From: Nocardioides jiangsuensis
GTDB lineage: Bacteria > Actinomycetota > Actinomycetes > Propionibacteriales > Nocardioidaceae
Assembly: GCF_019679455.1 (NCBI RefSeq)
Contig: NZ_JAIEZQ010000003.1
Coordinates: 310,001 to 374,000, forward strand
DNA: 64,000 bases
Direction of reading: 5' to 3'
Positions 7,466 to 15,338 of the stretch are shown here, one piece after another (positions within the stretch are counted from its first letter, which is position 1; each line of letters starts with the position of its first letter). Under the pieces are notes generated by a model that was not told the DNA's origin, searched no databases, and saw only the letters and a list, made by a program, of their open reading frames with translations. A program made the translations under genes and the position numbers.

Positions 7466-7825
7466 GTGACCAATTCTCTGATCGAGCTCACGCCGGTGGA
7501 GACCGTCGCGTGCTGCCCCCCGCTGGCCACCGAGCCGTTGTCGACGGAGCAGGCGACCCAGGTCGCGCCCCTGCTCAAGGCGCTCGCCGACCCGGTGCGG
7601 CTGCGGCTGCTCTCGCTGGTCGCCTCGCACGAGGGGCAGGAGGCGTGCGTCTGCGACCTCACCGACTCTTTCGACCTCTCGCAGCCGACGATCAGCCATC
7701 ACCTGAAGGTGATGCACGAGGTCGGGCTGCTCGACCGCAGCAAGCGCGGTGTGTGGGTCTACTACAAGGTCCGCGGCGAGGCGCTCAGCGACCTGGCGAA
7801 GCTCATCGGCGGCGCCGCCGGCTGA
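7466..7825 (+). CDS. arsR: ArsR-family repressor (arsI-linked)
   Basis: 119 residues from a GTG at 7466; an in-frame ATG at 7415 lies within the probable operator and is less likely. A CC pair near the N-terminus (VACCPPL) and ACVCDLTDSF before the recognition helix are the paired-thiol positions of actinobacterial As(III)-sensing ArsR. The winged helix includes SQPTISHHLKVM. No clear ribosome site precedes the GTG, suggesting a leaderless message. It should repress arsI and itself. It belongs to a different subtype from the ArsR at 13444-13752. Confidence 0.85.
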   Translation: MTNSLIELTPVETVACCPPLATEPLSTEQATQVAPLLKALADPVRLRLLSLVASHEGQEACVCDLTDSFDLSQPTISHHLKVMHEVGLLDRSKRGVWVYYKVRGEALSDLAKLIGGAAG

Positions 7826-7891
7826 CCCGGGGCCCCCCGCAGGGGACCGGCGGTGTTGCCGCGGTCTCCGTCGGCGGAGCATGCTGGCGAG

Positions 7892-8197
7892 ATGACCCGG
7901 GCCCGCTCCGTCGTGGTGCTGGTCGCGGTGGCGGCCTTCCTGCTCGCGTCCTGCGCGGCAGGCCCCAACCCGGCAGTCGACGCCGGGCAGGACCCGGCCG
8001 GGTTCTGGCTCGGCCTGTGGCAGGGGATCATCAGCCCGGTCACCTTCGTGATCTCGCTGTTCACCGACGACGTGAACATCTACGAGGTGCGTAACAACGG
8101 GAACTGGTACGACTTCGGCTTCATCCTCGGGGTGTCCGTCGCGTTCTCCGGGGCCGGCGCCGGCGGTGGCTCGGCGTCCCGTGGCCGCAGGGGCTGA
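7892..8197 (+). CDS. Small lipoprotein of a widespread actinobacterial family
   Basis: 101 residues. A signal peptide runs to the lipobox LLAS-Cys21. The body has the hydrophobic stretch FWLGLWQGIISPVTFVISLF and then NNGNWYDFGF, a pattern I recognise in small uncharacterised actinobacterial membrane lipoproteins. A second hydrophobic segment and a Gly/Ser/Arg tail follow. It probably sits on the outer face of the cytoplasmic membrane. It starts 66 bases after arsR on the same strand, but no function links them. Confidence 0.75.
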   Translation: MTRARSVVVLVAVAAFLLASCAAGPNPAVDAGQDPAGFWLGLWQGIISPVTFVISLFTDDVNIYEVRNNGNWYDFGFILGVSVAFSGAGAGGGSASRGRRG

Positions 8198-8337
8198 GGC
8201 GGGTCCCGGGCGCCCGTCGTACGCGGTGGTCGGGACCTCCGGCCCGGTCAGCGACCGGGTGGAACCGGAGTAGTCTGGAGATACCGAACAGGAAGCCTCG
8301 TCCGACCCTTCCTGAACCGGTTCGAAAGGCGGACGTC

Positions 8338-8901
8338 ATGACGACGTCTATCGGCTCCCCGACGCGCGCGGAGCTTTCCGAGACCCCCACGACCACCGGC
8401 CCCGCGACGGCCCCCGCACCCCTGCGGCTGGTCCTCTCCACGCACCCCGGCCACGGCTCCCTCGACGGCGCGTGGTGGCCCCGGTCGCGGAACCTCGCGA
8501 CCGAGCTCGCAGACCTGGTCGACCACTTCCCGACGAGCGCCGGCAGGGTGATCCGCGCGGTGTACTCCCCGCCCGACTGGCTGCCGGTGTCCCGCCGGGT
8601 GGACATCGCCCGCGGGTACATCAAGGTGGGGTTCTTCCCTCACGACGACACCCACGTCCTCGCGCTGCGGCTGTCCACCGGAGAGGTGCTGCGCCTGCTG
8701 GTGGTGCCGCCGGCCACCCCCGCCGACGAGGCGCTCGCGGTCATGAAGCTGGCCTCGTCCCCGACGACACTCTCGGCAACCACGCTGCTGGGCTCCGTGC
8801 ACCGCAACTACGGCGAGGAGCCCGTGGAGCACTGGAACGACGACGGTGGGTCGTGGTGGGACCCGCATCCCACCCCGCCGTCGCAGCGACCTCCCCGATG
8901 A
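8338..8901 (+). CDS. DUF5994 family protein
   Basis: 187 residues from an ATG preceded by GAAAGGCGG. After a Thr/Pro-rich leader, LDGAWWPRSRNLATEL and DWLPVSRRV are typical of DUF5994, a family confined largely to actinobacteria with no assigned role. No signal peptide or membrane segment. The end (HWNDDGGSWWDP) is Trp- and Asp-rich. It is followed after 38 bases by the SPFH gene, so co-expression is possible. Confidence 0.8.
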   Translation: MTTSIGSPTRAELSETPTTTGPATAPAPLRLVLSTHPGHGSLDGAWWPRSRNLATELADLVDHFPTSAGRVIRAVYSPPDWLPVSRRVDIARGYIKVGFFPHDDTHVLALRLSTGEVLRLLVVPPATPADEALAVMKLASSPTTLSATTLLGSVHRNYGEEPVEHWNDDGGSWWDPHPTPPSQRPPR

Positions 8902-8939
8902 CGTGGTGACCGCGAGGTCCCACGGGAAGGAGCACTCTC

Positions 8940-9878
8940 ATGAGCACCTGGGTCATCGTGCTGATCGTCCTCGTCGTGGTCGTGGGGGTGACGCTCGCGC
9001 TGGCGATCCGGATCGTGAAGCAGTACGAGAAGGGCGTCGTGTTCCGCTTCGGGAGGCTGAACGGCGTCCGTGAGCCGGGCCTACGGCTGATCATCCCGCT
9101 GGTCGACGTCATGCACCGGGTGTCGCTGCGGATCGTCACCATGCCGATCCAGTCCCAGGGCATCATCACCCGCGACAACGTCAGCGTGGATGTCTCGGCG
9201 GTGGCCTACTACCGCGTCGTGGACGCGGTGAAGTCGGTGATCGCGATCGAGAACGTGCGCGCCGCGATCGACCAGATCGCCCAGACCACGCTGCGCAAGG
9301 TGGTCGGCCAGCACAGCCTCGACGAGACCCTCGCGGAGACCGACCGGATCAACGCGGACATCCGCGAGATCCTCGACGTCACCACCGCCGAGTGGGGCGT
9401 CGAGGTCACCCTGGTCGAGCTGAAGGACATCCAGCTGCCCGACACCATGAAGCGGGCGATGGCCAAGCAGGCCGAGGCCGAGCGGGAGAAGCGCTCCAAG
9501 ATCATCAACGCCGAGGGCGAGCACCTCGCTGCCGCGGAGCTCGGCAACGCCTCGGACATCATGATGACCCACCCGCTGGCGCTCCAGCTGCGCAACCTGC
9601 AGACGCTGGTCGAGCTGGGCGTCGACAAGAACTCCACCGTCGTGTTCCCCGCCCCGCTGATGAGCACCATCGGCGAGCTCGGGAGCTTCCTGGCACGGGA
9701 GGCGACCGCGGCGGAGGCGCGGCGGAAGGACACCGCGGCGCGTGAGGCGGCCGAGGCGGATGCTCTTGCGGAGGCTCTCGAGGAGGCGGAGGCGAAGGCT
9801 CCCACCATCCCGGCGCAGCCGGGGCCGCGCGTCACCGAGCCGGTGATGAGGAAGCGGCGCATCAACGAGCCGTTCTAA
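8940..9878 (+). CDS. SPFH/band-7 membrane protein (slipin/stomatin-like)
   Basis: 312 residues. One N-terminal membrane segment (residues ~4-24), then the SPFH domain (RIVKQYEKGVVFRFGRL), then the Ala/Glu-rich coiled-coil region typical of slipins (KQAEAEREKRSKIINAEGE). The tail after residue ~250 is a further Ala/Glu/Arg helix. Family members form ring-shaped membrane oligomers that organise microdomains and often bind partner proteases. No NfeD-type partner gene lies next to it, which is the usual context for slipins. Confidence 0.88.
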   Translation: MSTWVIVLIVLVVVVGVTLALAIRIVKQYEKGVVFRFGRLNGVREPGLRLIIPLVDVMHRVSLRIVTMPIQSQGIITRDNVSVDVSAVAYYRVVDAVKSVIAIENVRAAIDQIAQTTLRKVVGQHSLDETLAETDRINADIREILDVTTAEWGVEVTLVELKDIQLPDTMKRAMAKQAEAEREKRSKIINAEGEHLAAAELGNASDIMMTHPLALQLRNLQTLVELGVDKNSTVVFPAPLMSTIGELGSFLAREATAAEARRKDTAAREAAEADALAEALEEAEAKAPTIPAQPGPRVTEPVMRKRRINEPF

Positions 9879-9903
9879 CCGGCGCGGAGTAACGGGGTGT
9901 CCC

Positions 9904-10797
9904 ATGAGGGTCGTGCGCATCGTCGCTCCGCTTCTCCTCGCCGGGCTGGTGGTTCCGGCCTTCGCGCCCGTCAGCGCGCCGGCCGCACCGGCCGCACCGG
10001 CCGCGCCCGTCCCGACGTTGGTCGGCGTCCGGGCCGCGCACCATCCGGGCTTCAACCGGGTCGTCTTCGACTTCGAGGGCGGGCTGCCCTCGGACCGCCG
10101 GGTGCGGTACGTCGACGAGCTGGTCGGTGACGCCTCGGGCCTGCCGGTCCGGATCGCCGGTCGGGCTGTCCTCCAGGTGCGGCTTTCCCCGGCGAACGCG
10201 CACGACCAGGACGGCTCCACGGCTCCGGCACGGAGAGCCTTCGCGTTGCCCAACGTCATGACGGCCGTGCGCTCCGGTGACTTCGAGGCGGTGACGACGT
10301 ACGGCATCGGTCTGGCCAAGCGCACCCACGTCGACGTGTTCACGCTCCGCCGGCCGAGCCGGGTGGTCGTCGACATCAGGGCGGCCTTCCGCACCGTCGA
10401 CCGCAAGGTCTACCTCTTCGACGAGAAGCGGTACCTCGCGAACAAGGAGCCGTTCTTCACGCCGCGGTGGCGCCCGGTGCGGCCGCACACGCCGGCCACC
10501 GGAGTCATGGACCGGCTCTTCGCGGGGCCGCTGAAGGCCGAGCGGGCGACGGGGCTGCGCCTCCTGCGGTCCCGGGCGACCGGGTTCGCCGACCTCGCCG
10601 TCGACGACGGCGTCGCGCGGGTCCGGCTGACCGGTCGTTGCAGCAGCGGCGGGTCGACGGTGACGGTCGCCGGCGAGATCATGCCGACGCTGCGGCGGCT
10701 CGGCCCGGTCGACTGGGTGAAGATCTACGACCCGGACGGCGACACCGAGCGGCCGATGGGGAGGACCGACTCCATCCCCGAGTGCCTGGAGCCGTGA
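9904..10797 (+). CDS. Secreted AMIN-like/GerMN-domain protein
   Basis: 297 residues with a signal peptide (residues 1-28) followed by an Ala/Pro linker. The first half (HHPGFNRVVFDFEGG through RRPSRVVVDI) matches the AMIN-like domain of actinobacterial exported proteins. The second half (residues ~205-285) resembles a GerMN domain, with TGVMDRLFAGPL, RLTGRC and EIMPTLRRLGPVDWVKIYD. Both domains occur in envelope-associated proteins thought to bind the cell wall. A long hairpin follows (10812-10848). Confidence 0.75.
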   Translation: MRVVRIVAPLLLAGLVVPAFAPVSAPAAPAAPAAPVPTLVGVRAAHHPGFNRVVFDFEGGLPSDRRVRYVDELVGDASGLPVRIAGRAVLQVRLSPANAHDQDGSTAPARRAFALPNVMTAVRSGDFEAVTTYGIGLAKRTHVDVFTLRRPSRVVVDIRAAFRTVDRKVYLFDEKRYLANKEPFFTPRWRPVRPHTPATGVMDRLFAGPLKAERATGLRLLRSRATGFADLAVDDGVARVRLTGRCSSGGSTVTVAGEIMPTLRRLGPVDWVKIYDPDGDTERPMGRTDSIPECLEP

Positions 10798-10811
10798 CCG
10801 ACGACCCTGCC

Positions 10812-10848
10812 GGGTCGATCACCGGCACCCGGTGCGGGTGATCGACCC
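10812..10848. terminator. Strong bidirectional terminator hairpin
   Basis: GGGTCGATCACC (10812-10823) pairs perfectly with GGTGATCGACCC (10837-10848). The intervening bases themselves pair as GCACC/GGTGC, so the whole 37-base stretch is an almost complete palindrome. It lies between two convergent genes (10797 and 10891) and would end transcription from both sides. Confidence 0.75.
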
Positions 10849-10890
10849 CGTTGCGCGTTGCGTCACCGCCACGCCGTCGTGGCGGTCGCG

Positions 10891-11436
10891 TCAGACGTGG
10901 CCCATGGCGATGGCGAGGCGGAGCACGTCGGCGTGCAGCGGGTCGTGCAGCGCGAGGTACTCCGCCGCCTCGGACGGGGGCAGCGCGAGTACCTCGACCA
11001 CCCGCTCGCCGTCGGGCGGGTTGCCCGGTGGGCCGGTGACCTCCACCTCCGCCACGGCGTAGGACCAGTACGTGCGGGGGTGGGGCAGGTGCGGGCGGAA
11101 GGGCTGGGCGCGGTTGCTGTCCGCGACGTGGGTGGCGAAGTGCCGGACGGAGCCGGTGAGGACGGCGCCGGCCTCCTCGAGCAGCTCCCGGCGGGCGAGG
11201 TCCTGGAGGGTCTCCTCCGGCTCGCGGGTGCCGCCCGGAAGGAACCTCCAGCCCTGCTCGCTCCGGCAGGCCACGACGTGGCCCTGTGGCGTGACCGCGA
11301 CGAGGTGCAGCCGGGACACCAGATGGTCGGGTGCGTCCGCCGTGGTGAAGCCGGTCGTGCAGTCCGCGTAGCCGACATGGGCCTCCGCGAACAGCTGCGG
11401 GAAGTGCTCGCGCCACCGGGCGTCGTCGTCGCTCAC
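10891..11436 (-). CDS. Nudix hydrolase
   Basis: 181 residues from GTG at 11436; upstream in-frame residues are Arg/Pro-rich and not protein-like. The Nudix box starts GTREPEETLQDLARRELLEE and ends AG, fitting Gx5Ex7REUxEExGU, so Mg binding and pyrophosphohydrolase chemistry are expected. The substrate (a nucleoside diphosphate linked to X) cannot be told. It is alone on its strand, convergent with the AMIN/GerMN gene across the hairpin. Confidence 0.8.
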   Translation of the reverse strand: MSDDDARWREHFPQLFAEAHVGYADCTTGFTTADAPDHLVSRLHLVAVTPQGHVVACRSEQGWRFLPGGTREPEETLQDLARRELLEEAGAVLTGSVRHFATHVADSNRAQPFRPHLPHPRTYWSYAVAEVEVTGPPGNPPDGERVVEVLALPPSEAAEYLALHDPLHADVLRLAIAMGHV

Positions 11437-11563
11437 GGCCACATCCTGGCAGGGCGCACCGCGCGGAGCGCGCTCACTTGGACGATTCCCGTGTGCCGGG
11501 TGGTGCGGCTCGCGCAGACTGACCCTCGCGACACATGGGACTCGACGGAGGGGTTGGGGGCTG

Positions 11564-12799
11564 GTGGGCTCAGGTCCGGTCAACGGCACGGCGGCGGACG
11601 ACGCACGGCCTCGGTCCCGCCCGCGTCGACGGCGGTGGCGCAGGCTGACGGCAGGTCTGGTGGTGCTCGTGCTCGTCGTGCTCGGCGGGGTCTACGGCGC
11701 GGCGCACCTGCTCACCTCGCAGTTCGCCTGGGCCCGGGCCGTGGCCTGGATGGAGTCCGACGTCGAGGACCAGTTCCGGTTCCCCGCACGTACGGTCCCG
11801 GCCGCTCAGGACGTGAGCCCGCTGCCTCGAGGCCCGGAGCCGGAGGCCCTGTCCGCGCCGGTGAACGTCGGCCTCGTCGGCCGCCCGCTCGACGTGTTCC
11901 TCGAGCAGAGCGACACCCGGGCGTTCCTCGTCGTACACCGGGACCGGCTGGTCTACGAGCGGTACTTCGACGGGGCGAGCGCCGAGGACCGGCAGACGTC
12001 GTTCTCCGCCGCTAAGTCGTTCCTGTCCACGCTGGTCGGCATCGCCGTCGACGAGGGGCACATCGCCGGCGTCGACGACCCGGTGACGACGTACCTCCCG
12101 GAGCTCGCCGAGCGCGACCCCCGTTTCGCTCGCATCACCGTGCGCGACCTGCTGACGATGTCGTCGGGCATCCGGTACGTCGAGGAGGGGCTGCCGTGGA
12201 GCGACGACACGCTGACCTACTACGGCACGGACCTGCGGGAGCTCGCGCTCACCCACACCAGCATCGAGGAGCCGCCCGGGCGGACCTGGCGCTACGACAA
12301 CTACCACCCGCTGCTGCTCGGGCTGGTGCTCGAGCGGGCGACGGGGATGCCGGTCAGCACGTACATGTCCACCCGGCTGTGGCAGCCGCTGGGCGCCGAG
12401 GCCGATGCCACGTGGTCGCTGGACTCCGCCGACAACGGGTTCGAGAAGATGGAGAGCGGGTTCAACGCGCGGCCCGTGGACTACGCCAGGTTCGGGCTGA
12501 TGATGCTGCACGAGGGCCGGTGGAACGGCCGGCAGATCGTCTCGGCGGACTGGGTCGCGGAAGCGACCGCCGCCTCCCGGACCACGGACCCGGCGGACTT
12601 CTACCAGTACCTGTGGTGGGTCGGCCCGCCGGACGGCAGCGACCGGCCGCCGTTCTTCGCACAGGGCAAGTTCGGGCAGATGGTCGGGGTGTTTCCCGCG
12701 CACGACATGGTGATCGTCCGGCTCGGCGCCACCAGCGGCGACGTCGACTGGCCGGCCCGGCTGCTCGAGATCGCCGACCGGGTCGCCGCCGGCCGGTGA
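11564..12799 (+). CDS. Membrane-anchored serine hydrolase of the beta-lactamase/PBP fold
   Basis: 411 residues from GTG at 11564. A basic leader (RPRRRRWRR) precedes one membrane segment (~29-52), so the domain faces outwards. The catalytic motif SAAKSF (SxxK) and TMSSGIRY fit the class C beta-lactamase/esterase family; YDN in RYDNYHPLLLG takes the YxN place. Roles in this family range from esterase to peptidase, so the substrate is unknown and antibiotic resistance should not be assumed. Confidence 0.8.
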   Translation: MGSGPVNGTAADDARPRSRPRRRRWRRLTAGLVVLVLVVLGGVYGAAHLLTSQFAWARAVAWMESDVEDQFRFPARTVPAAQDVSPLPRGPEPEALSAPVNVGLVGRPLDVFLEQSDTRAFLVVHRDRLVYERYFDGASAEDRQTSFSAAKSFLSTLVGIAVDEGHIAGVDDPVTTYLPELAERDPRFARITVRDLLTMSSGIRYVEEGLPWSDDTLTYYGTDLRELALTHTSIEEPPGRTWRYDNYHPLLLGLVLERATGMPVSTYMSTRLWQPLGAEADATWSLDSADNGFEKMESGFNARPVDYARFGLMMLHEGRWNGRQIVSADWVAEATAASRTTDPADFYQYLWWVGPPDGSDRPPFFAQGKFGQMVGVFPAHDMVIVRLGATSGDVDWPARLLEIADRVAAGR

Positions 12800-12872
12800 G
12801 CGCCGGGGCGGGCTCCGCTACTCGGTGGGCGGCGCGCCGACGGCGCCGCTCAGCGCGGCTGCCCGGGGCCCT

Positions 12873-13340
12873 TCACGTCTCGCCGCCGATGTCCACCTGG
12901 TAGGCCTCGAAGACCAGGTCGGCGCCGCGCTGCCGGTGACGGACGAGCGCACCGAGCAGCGTCGTGCCGAGCTCGCGCACGTGGTCGACGTCCCCGTCGC
13001 CGCCCTGTCCCCGGACCCTGGCCAACAGCTCGTCGACGAGCCCTCGGATGCGGGCGTGGTCGTGGGTGAGGCGGGCCATGGCACCGGAGAGCCGGGGTGC
13101 CCTGCGGAGCAGCTCCTGGTACAGCCCGTCGGGACCCTCGGTGAGGTCGACGTGCACACGGAAGTCGGCGGTGAGCTCCACGAGCGCGACGTGGACGCGC
13201 TCGGCCCAGCGCGCCGGGTCCTGGGGTGCGGGGGCGGCCAACGCGAGCTCCAGGGCGCTCATCGAGTCGCGCAGCTCGGAGCGGCGCCGACGCAGCTCGT
13301 CGAGAAACGCCGGCTCCGACGTGGCCGGACTCTGGTCCAT
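12873..13340 (-). CDS. Hemerythrin-like (HHE domain) protein
   Basis: 155 residues from an ATG with GGAGG seven bases upstream. A four-helix pattern with spaced His/Glu is visible: FRVHVDLTEG, LTHDHARI and VRHRQRGADLVFEAYQVD. These fit the hemerythrin-type di-iron family, although the His set is not complete by eye. It lies just downstream of the arsR-type gene (13444-13752) on the same strand, 103 bases apart, so it may be read with it. No role in arsenic handling is known. Confidence 0.65.
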   Translation of the reverse strand: MDQSPATSEPAFLDELRRRRSELRDSMSALELALAAPAPQDPARWAERVHVALVELTADFRVHVDLTEGPDGLYQELLRRAPRLSGAMARLTHDHARIRGLVDELLARVRGQGGDGDVDHVRELGTTLLGALVRHRQRGADLVFEAYQVDIGGET

Positions 13341-13443
13341 CGAGCCTCCAGGGGCGGGCGACCCCGCTACGTCGAATGTAGCGCCCGCGAACCCCTCCTT
13401 CGGGTCCGTCGGGGGACGGGCGGTCCGTGCGACGCCGCCCGCT

Positions 13444-13752
13444 TCACTCGCAGGCGCGCTTGGGGAGCTCCCGCGTGCGGGCCGCCCGGGCGAGGTCGGA
13501 CAGCTCGGCGGCGAGCCGCTCGAGGGCGTCGGGCCGTAGCCGGTAGTAGGTGTAGCGGCCCTGGGGCTCGGTCTCCACCAGCCCGGCCTCGCGCAGCGCG
13601 CGCAGGTGGTTCGACACGTTGGTCTGCCGGGCGCCGGTCTCCTCGACCAGGTGGCAGTTGCACAGCTGCTCGCGGGAGAGGAGCTCGACGATCTGGCGTC
13701 GGAGCGGGTCCGCGAGGACCCGTAGAGCATCACTCTGCGCTGACATCACCAT
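13444..13752 (-). CDS. arsR: ArsR-family repressor divergent from acr3
   Basis: 102 residues; three possible starts lie together (13752, 13749, 13746). The winged helix reads QTNVSNHLRALREAGLVE. ELLSREQLCNCHLVEETG gives the Cys-x-Cys pair used by one class of ArsR to bind As(III). The wing GRYTYYRL follows, and a third Cys is close to the C-terminus. It is divergent from the efflux gene with 48 bases between starts, so one operator can control both. Without a ribosome site it may be leaderless. Confidence 0.88.
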   Translation of the reverse strand: MVMSAQSDALRVLADPLRRQIVELLSREQLCNCHLVEETGARQTNVSNHLRALREAGLVETEPQGRYTYYRLRPDALERLAAELSDLARAARTRELPKRACE

Positions 13753-13775
13753 AGTCTGATACTTTACCGTACGAC
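13747..13775. promoter_or_regulatory. Divergent arsR/acr3 promoter-operator
   Basis: An AT-rich patch (ATAGTCTGATACTTTACC) in otherwise GC-rich DNA lies between the divergent arsR and acr3 starts and overlaps the arsR start codons. It probably holds the promoter elements and the ArsR site. No perfect palindrome is visible, so limits are approximate. Confidence 0.4.
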
Positions 13776-13800
13776 GTCCCCCGCAGTGAGTGAGGCATGC

Positions 13801-14913
13801 ATGAGCGAGCGCTCGAGGCTCGTCCAGGAGACCCGTCCCGACCACGAGGAGGTCGTCGGCGGGCTCTCCACGCTGGACCGGTTCCTCCCGGTCTGGATCG
13901 GCCTCGCGATGGTGGTGGGACTGCTCGCCGGCCGCTGGGTCCCCGGGCTCGCCGAGGCCCTGGACGCGGTCAAGGTGGCCTCGGTGTCGCTGCCGATCGC
14001 GCTGGGCCTGCTGCTGATGATGTACCCGGTGCTGGCGAAGGTCCGCTACGACCGGCTCGACACGGTCACCGCCGACCGGAAGCTGCTGGTCCTCTCGCTG
14101 CTGCTGAACTGGGTGATCGGGCCTGCGTTGATGTTCGCGCTCGCCTGGCTGCTGCTGCCGGACCTTCCGGAGTACCGCACCGGCCTGATCGTCGTCGGCC
14201 TCGCCCGCTGCATCGCGATGGTCATCATCTGGAACGACCTCGCCTGCGGCGACCGCGAGGCCGCGGCCGTCCTCGTCGCGCTGAACTCGCTCTTCCAGGT
14301 CCTCGCCTTCGGCCTGCTCGGCTGGTTCTACCTGTCGGTGCTTCCCGGCTGGCTGGGCCTGGACACCGCCGGGCTCGACGTGTCGTTCTGGACGATCGCG
14401 GGCAGCGTCCTGGTCTTCCTCGGCATCCCGCTCGCCGCCGGCTACCTGACCCGCCGGCTGGGCGAGGCGCGCAAGGGCCGCGACTGGTACGAGGGACGGT
14501 TCCTGCCGAGGATCGGTCCGGTCGCGCTCTACGGGCTGCTGTTCACGATCGTGCTGCTGTTCGCGCTGCAGGGGAGCGCGATCACCTCGCAGCCGCTCGA
14601 CGTGGCCCGCATCGCCGTACCCCTGCTGGCCTACTTCGCCCTCATGTGGACCGGCTCCCTCGTCGCCGGCTGGCTCGCGGGACTGGACTACCCGCGCGCC
14701 ACCACGCTCGCGTTCACGGCCGCCGGCAACAACTTCGAGCTCGCCATCGCCGTCGCGATCGCGGTCTTCGGCGTCACCAGCGGCGAGGCGCTCGCCGGCG
14801 TGGTCGGCCCGCTGATCGAGGTGCCGGTGCTGGTCGCCCTCGTGTACGTCGGCCTCCGCACCCGCCGCTTCTTCCCCCGCCACCGCACCCCAGGAAGGGT
14901 CACCCATGTCTGA
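13801..14913 (+). CDS. acr3: ACR3-type arsenite efflux permease
   Basis: 370 residues from the ATG at 13801 (GTGAGG upstream; a GTG at 13786 is in frame). About ten membrane segments run from residue ~25 onward. The ACR3 signature is present: CIAMVIIWNDLACGD has the conserved Cys of the permease, and LAFTAAGNNFELAIAVAI is the second characteristic helix. It exports As(OH)3 with the proton-motive force. The arsC start lies inside its last codons (14906-14913), so the two are coupled. Confidence 0.93.
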   Translation: MSERSRLVQETRPDHEEVVGGLSTLDRFLPVWIGLAMVVGLLAGRWVPGLAEALDAVKVASVSLPIALGLLLMMYPVLAKVRYDRLDTVTADRKLLVLSLLLNWVIGPALMFALAWLLLPDLPEYRTGLIVVGLARCIAMVIIWNDLACGDREAAAVLVALNSLFQVLAFGLLGWFYLSVLPGWLGLDTAGLDVSFWTIAGSVLVFLGIPLAAGYLTRRLGEARKGRDWYEGRFLPRIGPVALYGLLFTIVLLFALQGSAITSQPLDVARIAVPLLAYFALMWTGSLVAGWLAGLDYPRATTLAFTAAGNNFELAIAVAIAVFGVTSGEALAGVVGPLIEVPVLVALVYVGLRTRRFFPRHRTPGRVTHV

Positions 14914-15322
14914 CAAGCCCAGCGTGCTCTTCGTCTGTGTCCACAACGCCGGCCGCTCGCAGATGGCCGCCGCCTACCTCACCCACCTCTCGGCGGGCCG
15001 CGTGGAGGTCCGCTCGGCCGGGTCCGAGCCGGCCGACCAGGTGAACCCGTCGGCGGTCGAGGCGATGGCCGAGGAGGGCATCGACATCACCGCGGAGACC
15101 CCCAAGATCCTCACCACCGAGGCCGTCCAGGACTCCGACGTGGTGATCACCATGGGCTGCGGGGACACCTGCCCGATCTTCCCGGGCAAGCGGTACGAGG
15201 ACTGGGAGCTCGAGGACCCCGCCGGCAAGGGCGTGGACAGCGTCCGGCCGATCCGCGACGACATCAAGGCCCGGATCCTGAACCTGCTCGAGGAGCTGGG
15301 CGTCGAGCCCGCCACCGCGTGA
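14906..15322 (+). CDS. arsC: Arsenate reductase, low-molecular-weight phosphatase type
   Basis: 138 residues overlapping the acr3 stop by eight bases. The P-loop is CVHNAGRSQ with the nucleophilic Cys at ~11, and MGCGDTCPIFPGKRYEDW supplies the further catalytic cysteines. This is the actinobacterial arsenate reductase type, which uses thioredoxin or mycothiol/mycoredoxin to regenerate the enzyme. It turns arsenate into arsenite, the substrate of the Acr3 pump encoded upstream. Confidence 0.93.
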   Translation: MSDKPSVLFVCVHNAGRSQMAAAYLTHLSAGRVEVRSAGSEPADQVNPSAVEAMAEEGIDITAETPKILTTEAVQDSDVVITMGCGDTCPIFPGKRYEDWELEDPAGKGVDSVRPIRDDIKARILNLLEELGVEPATA

Positions 15323-15338
15323 CCCCCCGCGCGGCCCG

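Noticed and set aside
11564-12799. Antibiotic resistance by a beta-lactamase
   Set aside because: The SxxK family includes many esterases and peptidases, and the membrane anchor and motifs do not single out a beta-lactamase.
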